Shown one piece after another: positions 10,870 to 22,000 of a stretch of DNA of 64,000 bases. The position numbers were made by a program, and so were the translations under genes. The notes below the pieces were generated by a model. It saw nothing but the letters and a program-made list of their open reading frames with translations, had not been told where the DNA came from and did not search any database. Source of the DNA: Plantago major. Taxonomy: Eukaryota > Streptophyta > Magnoliopsida > Lamiales > Plantaginaceae. The stretch spans positions 62,001 to 126,000 of the forward strand of contig CM048844.1 in NCBI GenBank assembly GCA_026545765.1. Direction: 5' to 3'. The stretch's first letter is position 1. Each line of letters opens with the position of its first letter.

Positions 10870-12700
10870 TGTTGCGCGTCCTTTCTCTCAGATTTCGCTA
10901 TCTCCCCGCTGGTCCTCCCAGAATGGCGCTGATAACTCCAATCGTAGGGAGATTCTCCATTTCGCCTTCTTCATGTAACCTTGATATCTTTGGGCCCGCC
11001 ATGTGGGATCTCAAGGGAGGTGGTGGTAAAGAGCCCGCGGAGGTTCGTAACCACGCCCTCTCTTCTTTGCTCATTCCTTCGATGCCCGGAGGGCTCATCT
11101 TCAACCGGTGGTTCTTTCAACTTCCCACTTCTTACTAGCCTTTCAATTTCGCCTTCAATCGATGCAATCCTCGCTTGGGTGACCTTTCGCTTGTGGAACC
11201 TACAGAGTCTTTAGTGAATTTACCTCTTCGCTTCTTGATCGGTTTAGGCCATCAGATATCCAAGTCCTTCTCAATAATAGAAGCCAAGATGTCGGATCTT
11301 GGTCTGTTGAGGCGAGTATACTCGCAAACCTTCCGGGTGGAGTTCTTTCTCCGAAGTTCTTTTTCGCCTCGAGGTCTCTTTTTGCTCAAACTTTCTCGAC
11401 GAGAAGGGAATTCGTCAGATTTGTTCTTTTCCCTCTTGATCCTCGCCTTATCGACATTTCTTCTAATCTTCTCCATACAAGACTCCTTCGCAGATTTCTT
11501 GCAAGTACTTTTCAGCAGGATTTCTTCGCTGGAAAGCTTCCTTCTAAGCTCATCATTATAAGTGTTGGCATAGAGGTGTCGACTCGCCTTTGATATTATG
11601 AGGTTTCACCGTCGACTTCAGCGTTGAAGGTCGAGGAAGGTTCCGAGGTCCTCATGTTCTCCGGATTATGCCACCTGTGCTCAATCGATCTCTTCCTTCT
11701 TTTCGCTTTCTCAAACCTTTTCCGGAAAAGGAGGCGACGTCCAGATATGACTTGATGGAACCATTGGTAATGAGGTCCACCAATCCATTGCTTCTCCAAA
11801 GAGTGTGGTGGAAAAGTTGAGAGCTTTCATGTTGTCACTGAGTCCATTGCTTTCCATCTTACTCGCATTTAGTGAGATGTCCTACGGGCAAGTATCTCCA
11901 TAGTAGTGCTCAAGGTTCGGGATAACACAATCGGGCGCTTTTCTTTCTTTTCCGATCTCATCGCATGTAGGATTGGGAGTTTTAACTACCACCTTCTCAT
12001 GTGCTTTGACCATTCCGCCAAGGTGGCAATTTGTGTTTCAAGGCCTTTGTTGGAGGTAGATCCGCACCGCCGCCTTTCACCGGCCTGGTTGATGGCTACA
12101 TCCGAGGGAGATCATTGATCGAACAATCGGGTACTTTCTCGCCATTTGATCTCTAGGCACTTGTTGTTGAGCTCCTCGACCGCTTCCACTTCGCCTACTC
12201 ATGCACTTCGGACTTCTCCTCGCTGCTCATGAGAAGCAAATCGCTTCCTATTGAGAAGATGTCTCAGATCTTCCGTTGAGCTTGTTCTCCCAAATTTGTT
12301 GGATTGGACGGTGCTCGCTTCGATTGAGCAGTTCACTTTGTCTTGGGATTGCCAAAGGCGGAGTGGGTTGAGGCCGGAGGTTGTTTGATCCAAAACACCC
12401 TTGAATAGTGGTGAGTAAGAGGTCAATTGATTTTCATTCAATCCAAACTCGCCGACGGATGATCCGCCCATTTGGGAGGGTAAAGTTTCTACCTGGGGAG
12501 GACCATGTGTTCTCGACGGAGGAACTCGCCCTTCGCCCCAAGTGTCCGGACCTCATCGTGGATTAGCCTCTCCTCGCCAAGAAAGATCGGTATGGCCATC
12601 ACTGGATCCCGCCACTTCTCTTGTCAAGACTCTTGTTATTCCTCCTCTTCCGTGGGAGGTCTCCCTTTGTCTAGGAGGAGTCACTCAACCAGAGTGGCGC
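10870..12700 (-). pseudogene. gag (capsid/nucleocapsid) region, frame-broken
   Basis: On the minus strand, after the primer-binding site, come an N-terminal stretch (12199-12471, MGGSSVGEFGLNENQL...), a capsid-like block around 11596-11830 (AMDWWTSLP-like, then FRKRFEKAKRRKRS), a basic region at 11252-11476 (KARIKREKNKSDEFPS), the CEYTRLNRPRSDILASI block typical of plant Tat/Athila gag, and IERLVRSGKLKEPPVEDEP near 11110-11160. A conserved TIGVISAILGGPAG word near 10910 marks the gag-protease boundary. The zinc-knuckle region (FHKRK... near 11190) has lost its Cys residues. The true start codon cannot be fixed because the frame breaks near 12500. Gag would form the virus-like particle. Confidence 0.75.
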
Positions 12701-12755
12701 TGGTTCTGCGGACCTTCTTGTTCTCGCTATTATCAAGAGAACGGACTTTTGTAAA

Positions 12756-12775
12756 GGTTCCCACAGACGGCGCCA
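12756..12775 (-). other. tRNA primer-binding site
   Basis: The plus strand reads GGTTCCCACAGACGGCGCCA, which looks like a tRNA 3' end including CCA. On the minus strand this is TGGCGCCGTCTGTGGGAACC, three bases inside the LTR. It implies a primer tRNA with an AGACGGC acceptor strand. Lys(UUU) or Arg are candidates from memory, and I cannot settle which. The position proves that the right LTR is the 5' LTR. Confidence 0.85.
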
Positions 12776-12778
12776 AAA

Positions 12779-13686
12779 TGTTGGGGTCTAACTCCACAAT
12801 CACTTAGATTTATTTAATCCTCCCAAATGGTACCAAGATGAGAGGCTCCTTGCTAGGTGAGGATCAAGCGTAAGAACCAAATGCCACTACTCCTAAGGAC
12901 CTCGCACACTTGAGTGGGTAGTGCCCTTTGCTAAGTGTCAAACCGGATGAGACTTTACCGAGAGGATCATGGATCGACTCAGATAGTGCTCGTGATGTGA
13001 CTAGCGAGAAGACTTGTTCAAGTGACTTACTTTCCCCTTTGCTTAGGGATATGTGCCTATTTATAGGCTACCATTGAGATGGAAGGCTCATAGGATCGCG
13101 CCATGTGTACGGCCAGATTGAGCCACCAATGCTAAGATGAGGCCCATAGCCCAATAGTGAAGCTCAGCCCATGCCATCTTGGGCTTTAGGTAATTTGGTC
13201 ATTATTGGGAGAGTTCTTGAGGATGTGTAGTCCCGAGATCTCGTGTTCGGAGGGTCGGTCCGGATGTCCGATCCGACAAGACTGTGTCGCTTTGAGGAAG
13301 TTCCTCCGTCTGGCCCAACTCTTCCGATTCGAGCTCATGGGTTCGACATCTCACTCTTTGGTGCCCACTTGCTTGGTAGCCTATGAGATGGTCATGCCGA
13401 TCCGAGTTAACTTCAGAGACGAGTCTTTGGGTCGGAGAGGGTGCCGACTTAGCACTATGCTCCTTTCCCAAGGAGGCTCGACCACGTGGGTCGGATCTAG
13501 GTTCCGGTCGGCCTTGCGTGTCCTAATCCTTTGTCCCTTTCTTTCAGGTGGGTCGGACCATAGGTGGTCTGCCCGGATCGACCATCGGCTCGACATAAGT
13601 GCCTCGGATCCATTGGATGACTTGGGATGCCTTAGGATTCGCCTCCTAGGTCCTTTATGACGGATTGACATATTTCCGTATCAACA
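12779..13686 (-). repeat. 5' LTR of the retrotransposon (right, complete, 908 bp)
   Basis: It begins TGTTGGGGTC beside the primer-binding site and ends TATCAACA, with TGTTG/CAACA terminal inverted repeats. It aligns to 1-861 from 12826 on. On the minus strand U3 runs from 13686 to about 13028, followed by R-U5. The 151-codon plus-strand ORF inside it (13205-13660) is chance and has no counterpart in the other LTR. Confidence 0.96.
13058..13065 (-). promoter_or_regulatory. TATA box of the 5' LTR promoter
   Basis: The plus strand reads tatttata inside gcctatttataggc, giving TATAAATA on the minus strand. It is conserved at 235-242 in the other LTR. Transcription should start near 13028 and run leftward through gag-pol. 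Confidence 0.65.
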
Positions 13687-13691
13687 TAGCC
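13687..13691. other. Presumed target-site duplication / element-satellite junction
   Basis: The five bases TAGCC follow the LTR end, and satellite sequence (CCTCAATTTAAAAACG) runs on directly. Other monomers have GAACC at this place. The matching left copy is outside the window, so the duplication cannot be confirmed. Confidence 0.4.
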
Positions 13692-16600
13692 TCAATTTAA
13701 AAACGATTTTAGACCTCTTGTCTTCAATAAAACTCAAAGGGGTAGTACACAATTTTTGTGAAACACTGATAGAGTTAGTTTGTGTCAAATTTTATTCACA
13801 AGATATGGTTTGTGGTATAACCTATTCTACGCATTATATTGAACTATTTTGGTTGATCGAACCTCAATTTAAAAACGTATTTTGGGACATCAAGTTTTCA
13901 GAAAACCCAAAGGGTTAGTACACGATTTTTTGTGAAACACTCATGGGGTTAGTTTGTGTCAAATTTCATTCACATGACATGGTTTGTGTTATAAAATCTA
14001 TTCTACTAACATATTGAACTATTTTGGTTGATCGAACCTCAATTTAAAAACGTATTTCCTAGACCTCTTATCTTCAATAAAACTCAAAGGGGTAGTACAC
14101 GATTTTTGTGAAACACTGATAGAGTTAGTTTGTGTCAAATTTTATTCACATGATATGGTTTGTGGTATAAAACCTATTCTACGCACATATTGAACTATTT
14201 TGGTTGATCGAACTCGAATTAAAAACGATTTTGGGACATCTAGTTTCAGAAAACCCAAAGGGTTAGTACACCATTTTTGTGAAAAGACTCAGGGTTAGTT
14301 TGTGTCAAATTTTATTCACATGACATGGTTTGTGGTATAAAACCTATTCTACGCATTATATTGAACTATTTTGCTGATCGAACCTAATTTAAAACGTATT
14401 TTGGGACATCAAGTTGACGAGAAAACCCAAAGGGGTTATAGTACACGGTTTTTGTGAAAACATTCAGTGGGGTTAGTTTGTGTATAATATCATTCAAATG
14501 ACAATGTTTATGTTATAAAAACTATTCTACTCACATATTGAACTATTTTGGTTGATCGAACCTCATTTAAAACCTATTTCCTAGACCTCTTATCTTCAAT
14601 AAAACTCAAAGGGTAGTACAATTTTTTTGTGAAACACTGATAAGTTAGTGTGTGTCAAATTTTATTCACATGATATGGTTTGTGGTATGAAACCTATTCT
14701 AAGCACATATTGAACTATTTTGGTTGATCAACCTCGATTTAAAAACGTATTTCAGACCTCTTGTCTTCAATAAAAGTCAAAGGGGTAGTACGATTTTTTG
14801 TGAAACACTGATAGAGTTAGTTTGTCAAATTTTATTCACATGATATGGTTTGTGGTATGAAACCTATTCTACGCATATTGAACTATTTTGGTTGATCGAA
14901 CCTCGATTTAAAAACGTATTTCGAGACCTCTTGTCTTCAATAAAAGTCAAAGGGTAGTAGTACGATTTTTTGTGAAACACTGATAGAGTTAGTTTGTGTC
15001 AAATTTTATTCACATGATATGGTTTGTGGTATAAAACCTATTCTACGCATTATATTGAACTATTTTGGTTGATCGAACCTCGATTTAAAACGTATTTTGG
15101 GACATCAAGTTTTCAATAAAACCCAAAGGGTTAGTACACGATTTTTGTGAAACACTGACAGAGTTAGTTCAGGTCAAATTTTATTCACATGACATGGTTT
15201 ATGGTATAAAACCTATTCTACTTACATATTGAACTATTTTGGTTGATCGAACCTCAATTTAAAAACGTATTTTAGACCTCTTATCTTCAATAAAACTCAA
15301 AGGGGTAGTACATTTTTTTGTGAAACACTCGATAGAGTTAGTTTGTCAAATTTTATTCACATGATATGGTTTGTGGTATGAAACCTATTCTACGCCATAT
15401 TGAACTATTTTGGTTGATCGAACTCAATTTAAAAACGTATTTGGACATCTTGTCTTCAATAAAACTCAAAGGGGTTAGTACACGATTTTTTGTGAAACAC
15501 TCGATAGAGTTAGTTTGTGTCAAATTTTATTAACATGACATGGTTTATGGTATGAAACCTATTCTACGCAAATATTGAACTATTTTGGTTGATCAAACCT
15601 CGATTTAAAAACGTATTTTTTGGGACCTCTTGTCTTCAATAAAACTCAAAGGGGGTAGTATACGATTTTTTGCGAAACACTCGATAGAGTTAGTTTGTGT
15701 CAAATTTTATTCACATGATATGGTTTGTGGTATGAAACCTATTCTACTTATATTGAACTATTTTGGTTGATCGAACCTCGATTTAAAAACGTATTTCCGA
15801 GACCTCTGTCTTCAATAAAACTCAAAGGGGGTTGTACACGATTTTTTGTGAAACACTCGATAGAGTTAGTTTGTGTCAAATTTTATTCACATGATATGGT
15901 TTGTGGCATAAAACCTATTCTACACACATATTGAACTATTTTGGTTGATCGAACCTCGAATTAAAAACGTATTTTTTGGGACCTCTTGTCTTCAATAAAA
16001 CTCAAAGGGGTAGTACATTTTTTGTGAAACACTCGATAGAGTTAGTTTGTGTCAAATATTATTCACATGATATGGTTTGTGGTGTGAAACCTATTCTACG
16101 CACATATTGAACTATTTTGGTTGATCGAACCTCGAATTAAAAACGTATTTCCGAGACCTCTTGTCTTCAATAAAACTCAAAGGGGGTTGTACACGATTTT
16201 TTGTGAAACACTCGATAGAGTTAGTTTGTGTCAAATTTTATTCACATGATATGGTTTGTGGTATAAACCTATTCTACTTACATATTGAACTATTTTGGTT
16301 GATCGAACAATTTAAAAACGTATTTTTGGGACATCTTGTTCAATAAAACCCAAAGGGGTTAGTACATTTTTTGTGAAACACTAGAGTTAGTTTGTGTCAA
16401 ATTTTTTCACATGATGGTTTGTGGTATGAAACCTATTCTACGCACATATTGAACTATTTTGGTTGATCGAACCTCGATTTAAAATGTATTTTAGACCTCT
16501 TGTCTTCAATAAAACTCAAAGGGGTAGTACACGATTTTTGTGAAACACTGATAGAGTTAGTTTGTGTCAAATTTTATTCACATGATATGGTTTGTGGTAT

Positions 16601-19600
16601 GAAACCTATTCTACATTATATTGAACTATTTTGGTTGATCGAACCTCGATTTAAAAACGTATTTCCAGACCTCTGTCTTCAATAAAACTCAAAGGGGTAG
16701 TACACATTTTTGTGAAACACTGATAGAGTTAGTTTGTGTCAAATTTTATTCACATGATATGGTTTGTGGTATGAAACCTATTCTACGCACATATTGAACT
16801 ATTTTGGTTGATCGAACCTCGATTTAAAAACGTATTTCAGACCTCTTGTCTTCAATAAAACTCAAAGGGGTAGTACACGATTTTTGTGAAACACTCGATA
16901 GAGTTAGTTTAGGTCAAATTTTATTCACATGATATGGTTTGTGGTATGAAACCTATTCTACGCATATTGAACTATTTTGGTTGATCGAACCTCGATTTAA
17001 AACGTATTTTAGACCTCTTGTCTTCAATAAAACTCAAAGGGTAGTACACCATTTTTGTGAAACACTCGATAGAGTTAGTTTGTGTCAAATTTTATTCACA
17101 TGATATGGTTTGTGGTATGAAACCTATTCTACTTATTATATTGAACTATTTTGGTTGATCGAACTCGATTTAAAAACGTATTTCGAGACCTCTTGTCTTC
17201 AATAAAACTCAAAGGGGTAGTACACATTTTTTGTGAAACACTGATAGAGTTAGTTTGTGTCAAATATTATTCACATGATATGGTTTGTGGTATGAAACCT
17301 ATTCTACGCACATATTGAACTATTTTGCTGATCGAACCGATTTAAAAACGTATTTCAGACCTCTTGTCTTCAATAAACTCAAAGGGGTAGTACACATTTT
17401 TTGTGAAACACTCGATAAGTTAGTTTGTGTCAAATTTTATTCACATGACATGGTTTGTGGTATAAAACCTATTCTACGCATATTGAACTATTTTGGTTGA
17501 TCGAACTCGATTTAAAAACGTATTTTGAGACCTTGTCTTCAATAAAACTCAAAGGGGTAGTACACATTTTTGTGAAACACTCGATAGTGTTAGTTTGTGT
17601 CAAATTTTATTCACATGATATGGTTTGTGGTATGAAACATATTCTACGCACATATTGAACTATTTTGGTTGATCGAACCTCGATTTAAAAACGTATTTCC
17701 GAGACCTCTTGTCTTCAAAAAAACTCAAAGGGGGTTGTACACGATTTTTTGTGAAACACTCGATAGAGTTAGTTTGTGTAAAATTTTATTCACATGATAT
17801 GGTTTGTGGTATAAACCTATTCTACGCACATATTGAACTATTTTTGTTGATCGAACTTCGATTTAAAAAGGTATTTCCGAGAACTCTTGTCTTCAATAAA
17901 ACTCAAAGGGGGCAGTACACGATTTTTTGTGAAACACTCGATAGTGTTAGTTTGTGTCAAATTTTATTCACATGATATGGTTTGTGGTATGAAACATATT
18001 CTACGCACATATTGAACTATTTTGGTTGATCGAACCTCGATTTAAAAATTTTTTAGACCTCTTGTCTTCAATAAAACTCAAAGGGGGTAGTACACGATTT
18101 TTTGTGAAACACTCGATAGAGTTAGTTTGTGTCAAATATTATTCACATGATATGGTTTGTGGTATGAAACATATTCTACGCACATATTGAACTATTTTGG
18201 TTGATCGAACCTCGATTTAAAAACGTATTTCCGAGACCTCTTGTCTTCAATAAAACTTAAAGGGGGTAGTACATGATTTTTTGTGAAACACTCAGAGTTA
18301 GTTTGTGTCAAATTTTATTCACATGATATGGTTTGTGGTATAAAACCTATTCTACGCACATATTGAACTATTTTGGTTGATCGAACCCGATTTAAAAACG
18401 TATTTTAGACCTCTTGTCTTCAATAAAACTCAAAGGGGTAGTACCATTTTTGTGAAACACTCGATAGAGTTAGTTTGTGTCAAATTTTATTCACATGACA
18501 TATGGTTTGTGGTATAAAACCTATTCTACTATTATATTGAACTATTTTGGTTGATCGAACCTCGATTTAAAAACGTATTTTAGACCTCTTGTCTTCAATA
18601 AAACTCAAAGGGGTAGTACACATTTTTGTGAAACACTCGATAGAGTTAGTTTGTGTCAAATTTTATTCACATGATATGGTTTGTGGTATAAAACCTATTC
18701 TACGCACATATTGAACTATTTTGGTTGATCGAACCTCAATTTAAAACGTATTTTAGACATCTTGTTTTCAATAAAACTCAAAGGGGTAGTACACGATTTT
18801 TGTGAAACACTGATAGAGTTAGTTTGTGTCAAATTTTATTCACATGATATGGTTTGTGGTATAAACCTATTCTACGCACATATTGAACTATTTTGGTTGA
18901 TCGAACCTCGATTTAAAACATATTTTAGACCTCTTGTCTTCAATAAAACTCAAAGGGTAGTACACGATTTTTGTGAAACACTCAAGAGTTAGTTTGTGTC
19001 AAATTTTATTCACATGATATGGTTTGTATGAAACCTATTCTACGCATATTGAACTATTTTGGTTGATCGAACCTCGATTTAAAATGTATTTCCTAGACCT
19101 TGTCTTCAATAAAACTCAAAGGGTAGTACACGATTTTTTGTGAAACACTGATAGAGTTAGTTTGTGTCAAATTTTATTCACATGATATGGTTTGTATGAA
19201 ACCTATTCTACGCACATATTGAACTATTTTGGTTGATCGAACCTCGATTTAAAAATGTATTTCCGAGACCTCTTGTCTTCAATAAAACTCAAAGGGTAGT
19301 ACATTTTTTGTGAAACACTCGATAGAGTTAGTTTGTGTCAAATTTTATTCACATGACATGGTTTGTGGTATAAAACATATTCTACGCATATTGAACTATT
19401 TTGGTTGATCGAACCTCATTTAAAAATGTATTTCCGAGACCTCTTGTCTTCAATAAACTCAAAGGGGTAGTACACGATTTTTGTAAAACACTCGATAGAG
19501 TTAGTTTGTGTCAAATTTTATTCACATGATATGGTTTGTGGTATAAAACCAATTCTACGCACATATTGAACTATTTTGGTGATCGAACCTCGATTTAAAA

Positions 19601-22000
19601 ACGTATTTTTGGGACATCTTGTCTTCAATAAAACTCAAAGGGGTAGTAGTACGATTTTTGTGAAACACTCATAGAGTTAGTTTGTGTCAAATTTTATTCA
19701 CATGATATGGTTTGTGGTATAAAACCTATTCTACGCATATTGAACTATTTTGGTTGATCGAACCTCGATTTAAAAATGTATTTCAGACCTCTTGTCTTCA
19801 ATAAAACTCAAAGAGGTTAGTACACGATTTTTGTGAAACACTGATAGAGTTAGTTTGTGTCAAATTTTATTCACATGATATGGTTTGTGGTATAAAACCT
19901 ATTCTACTTACATATTGAACTATTTTGGTTGATCGAACCTCATTTAAAATTGTATTTCGAGACCTCTTGTCTTCAATAAAACTCAAAGGGGTAGTACATT
20001 TATTGTGAAACACTCGATAGAGTTAGTTTTTGTCAACTTTTGTTCACATGATATGGTTTGTGGTATGAAACCTATTCTACGCACATATTGAACTATTTTG
20101 GTTGATCGAACTCGATTTAAAAATGTATTTTAGACCTCTTTTCAATAAAACTCAAAGGGGTAGTACACGATTTTTGTGAAACACTCGATAGTTAGTTTGT
20201 GTCAAATTTTAATCACATGATATGGTTTGTGGTATGAAACCTACTCTATTTACATATTGAACTATTTTGGTTGATCGAACCTCGATTTAAAACGTATTTT
20301 TGAGACCTCTTGTCTTCAATAAACCCAAAGGGGTAGTACACATTTTTTGTGAAACACTCGATAGAGTTAGTTTGTGTCAAATTTTATTCACATGATATGG
20401 TTTGTGGTATAAAACCTATTCTACTTACATATTGAACTATTTTGCTGATCGAACCTCGATTTAAAAATGTTTTTCGAGACCTCTTGTCTTCAATAAAACT
20501 CAAAGGGGTAGTACATTTTTTGTGAAACACTCATAGAGTTAGTTTGTGTCAAATTTTATTCACATGATATGGTTTGTGGTATAAAACCTATTCTACGCAT
20601 ATTGAACTATTTTGGTTGATCGAACCTCGATTTAAAAACGTATTTTAGACCTCTTGTGTTCAATAAAACTCAAAGGGGGTAGTACACGAATTTTTGTGAA
20701 ACACTCGATAGAGTTAGTTTGTGTCAAATTTTATTCACATGATATGGTTTGTGGTATAAAATCTATTCTACGCACATACTGAACTATTTTGGTTGATCGA
20801 ACCTCGATTTAAAAACGTATTTCAGAGACATCTTGTCTTCAATAAAACTCAAGGGGGGTAGGTAGTACACGATTTTTAGTGAAACACTCGATAGGGTTAG
20901 TTTTTTCAAATTTTATTCACATGATATGGTTTGTGGTATAAAACCTATTCTATGAACATATTGAACTATTTTGGTTGATCGAACCCGATTTAAAAACGTA
21001 TTTCTGAGACCTCTTGTCTTCAATAAAACTCAAAGGGTAGTACACGATTTTTGTGAAACACTGATAGAGTTAGTTTGTGTCAAATTTTATTCACATGATA
21101 TGGTTTGTGGTATGAAACCTATTCTACTTACATATTGAACTATTTTGGTTGATCGAACTCGATTTAAAAACGATTTTTTGAGACATCTTGTCTTCAATAA
21201 AACTCAAAGGGGTAGTACACGATTTTTTGTGAAACACTGATAGAGTTAGTTTGTGTCAAATTTTATTCACATGATATGGTTTGTGGTATGAAACCTATTC
21301 TACTTATTATTGAACTATTTTGGTTGATCGAACCTCGATTTAAAAACGTATTTCGAGACCTCTTGTCTTCAATAAACTCAAAGGGTAGTACGATTTATTT
21401 TGTGAAACACTGATAGAGTTAGTTTGTGTCAAATTTTATTCACATGATATGGTTTGTGGTATAAAACCTATTCTACGCATATATTGAACTATTTTGGTTG
21501 ATCGAACCTCGATTTAAAAACGTATTTTAGACCTCTTGTCTTCAATAAAAGTCAAAGGGTAGTACACGATTCTTTTGTGAAACACTCGATAGAGTTAGTT
21601 TGTGTCAAATTTTATTCACATGATATGGTTTGTGGTATGAAACCTATTCTACGCATATATTGAACTATTTTGGTTGATCGAACCTCGATTTAAAACGTAT
21701 TTCAGACCTCTTGTCTTCAATAAAAGTCAAAGGGGTAGTACACGATTTTTGTGAAACACTGATAGAGTTAGTTTGTGTCAAATTTTATTCACATGATTTG
21801 GTTTGTGGTATGAAACCTATTCTACGCATATATTGAACTATTTTGCTGATCGAACCTCGATTTAAAAACGTATTTTTTGGGACCTCTTGTCTTCAATAAA
21901 ACTCAAAGGGGGTAGTACACGATTTTTTGTGAAACACTCGATAGAGTTAGTTTGTGTCAAATATTATTCACATGATATGGTTTGTGGTATGAAAACTATT
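13690..22000 (+). repeat. Array zone with short, indel-rich monomers
   Basis: Monomers here are mostly 165-178 bp. They lack 1-4 bases at recurrent places: cactgatag for cactcgatag, ttcagacc or ttttagacc for ttccgagacc, tacattttt for tacacgatttttt, gcatattg for gcacatattg, gtcaaat for gtgtcaaat. Class 1 and class 2 units alternate near the left end (class 2 near 13870, 14220 and 14390), then class 1 dominates from about 15.2 kb. Similar short-unit patches recur near 24.2-26.0 and 28.2-29.4 kb. Confidence 0.8.

Larger units (their letters stand above)
1..13686 (-). mobile_element. Ty3/gypsy LTR retrotransposon, Tat-like lineage, degenerate, nearly complete
   Basis: Two direct copies of a terminal repeat of about 908 bp (1-861 and 12779-13686) flank an internal region of about 11.9 kb. 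On the minus strand the internal region shows a primer-binding site beside the right LTR, then gag, protease, reverse transcriptase, RNase H and integrase, and a polypurine tract beside the left LTR. Integrase downstream of RT/RNase H defines Ty3/gypsy. The large size, the long region between integrase and the 3' LTR, and an antisense gene there are traits of the plant Tat lineage. The left LTR lacks about 47 bp at the window edge, so the whole element would be about 13.73 kb. Every coding part has frameshifts or stops, so as written the copy is non-autonomous. Lineage is inferred from motifs read by eye, not from a tree. Confidence 0.93.

Noticed and set aside
9766..10978. Plus-strand ORFs opposite RT and protease
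   Set aside because: They are the reverse of recognisable pol motifs on the minus strand.
13205..13660. 151-codon plus-strand ORF in the right LTR
   Set aside because: The equivalent region in the left LTR does not keep the frame, and LTRs are non-coding.
1..13686. Athila or a plant pararetrovirus instead of Tat
   Set aside because: No movement-protein or envelope-like ORF was seen. The primer-binding site, two LTRs, an integrase and the antisense extra gene fit Tat better. A tree of the RT region would settle it.
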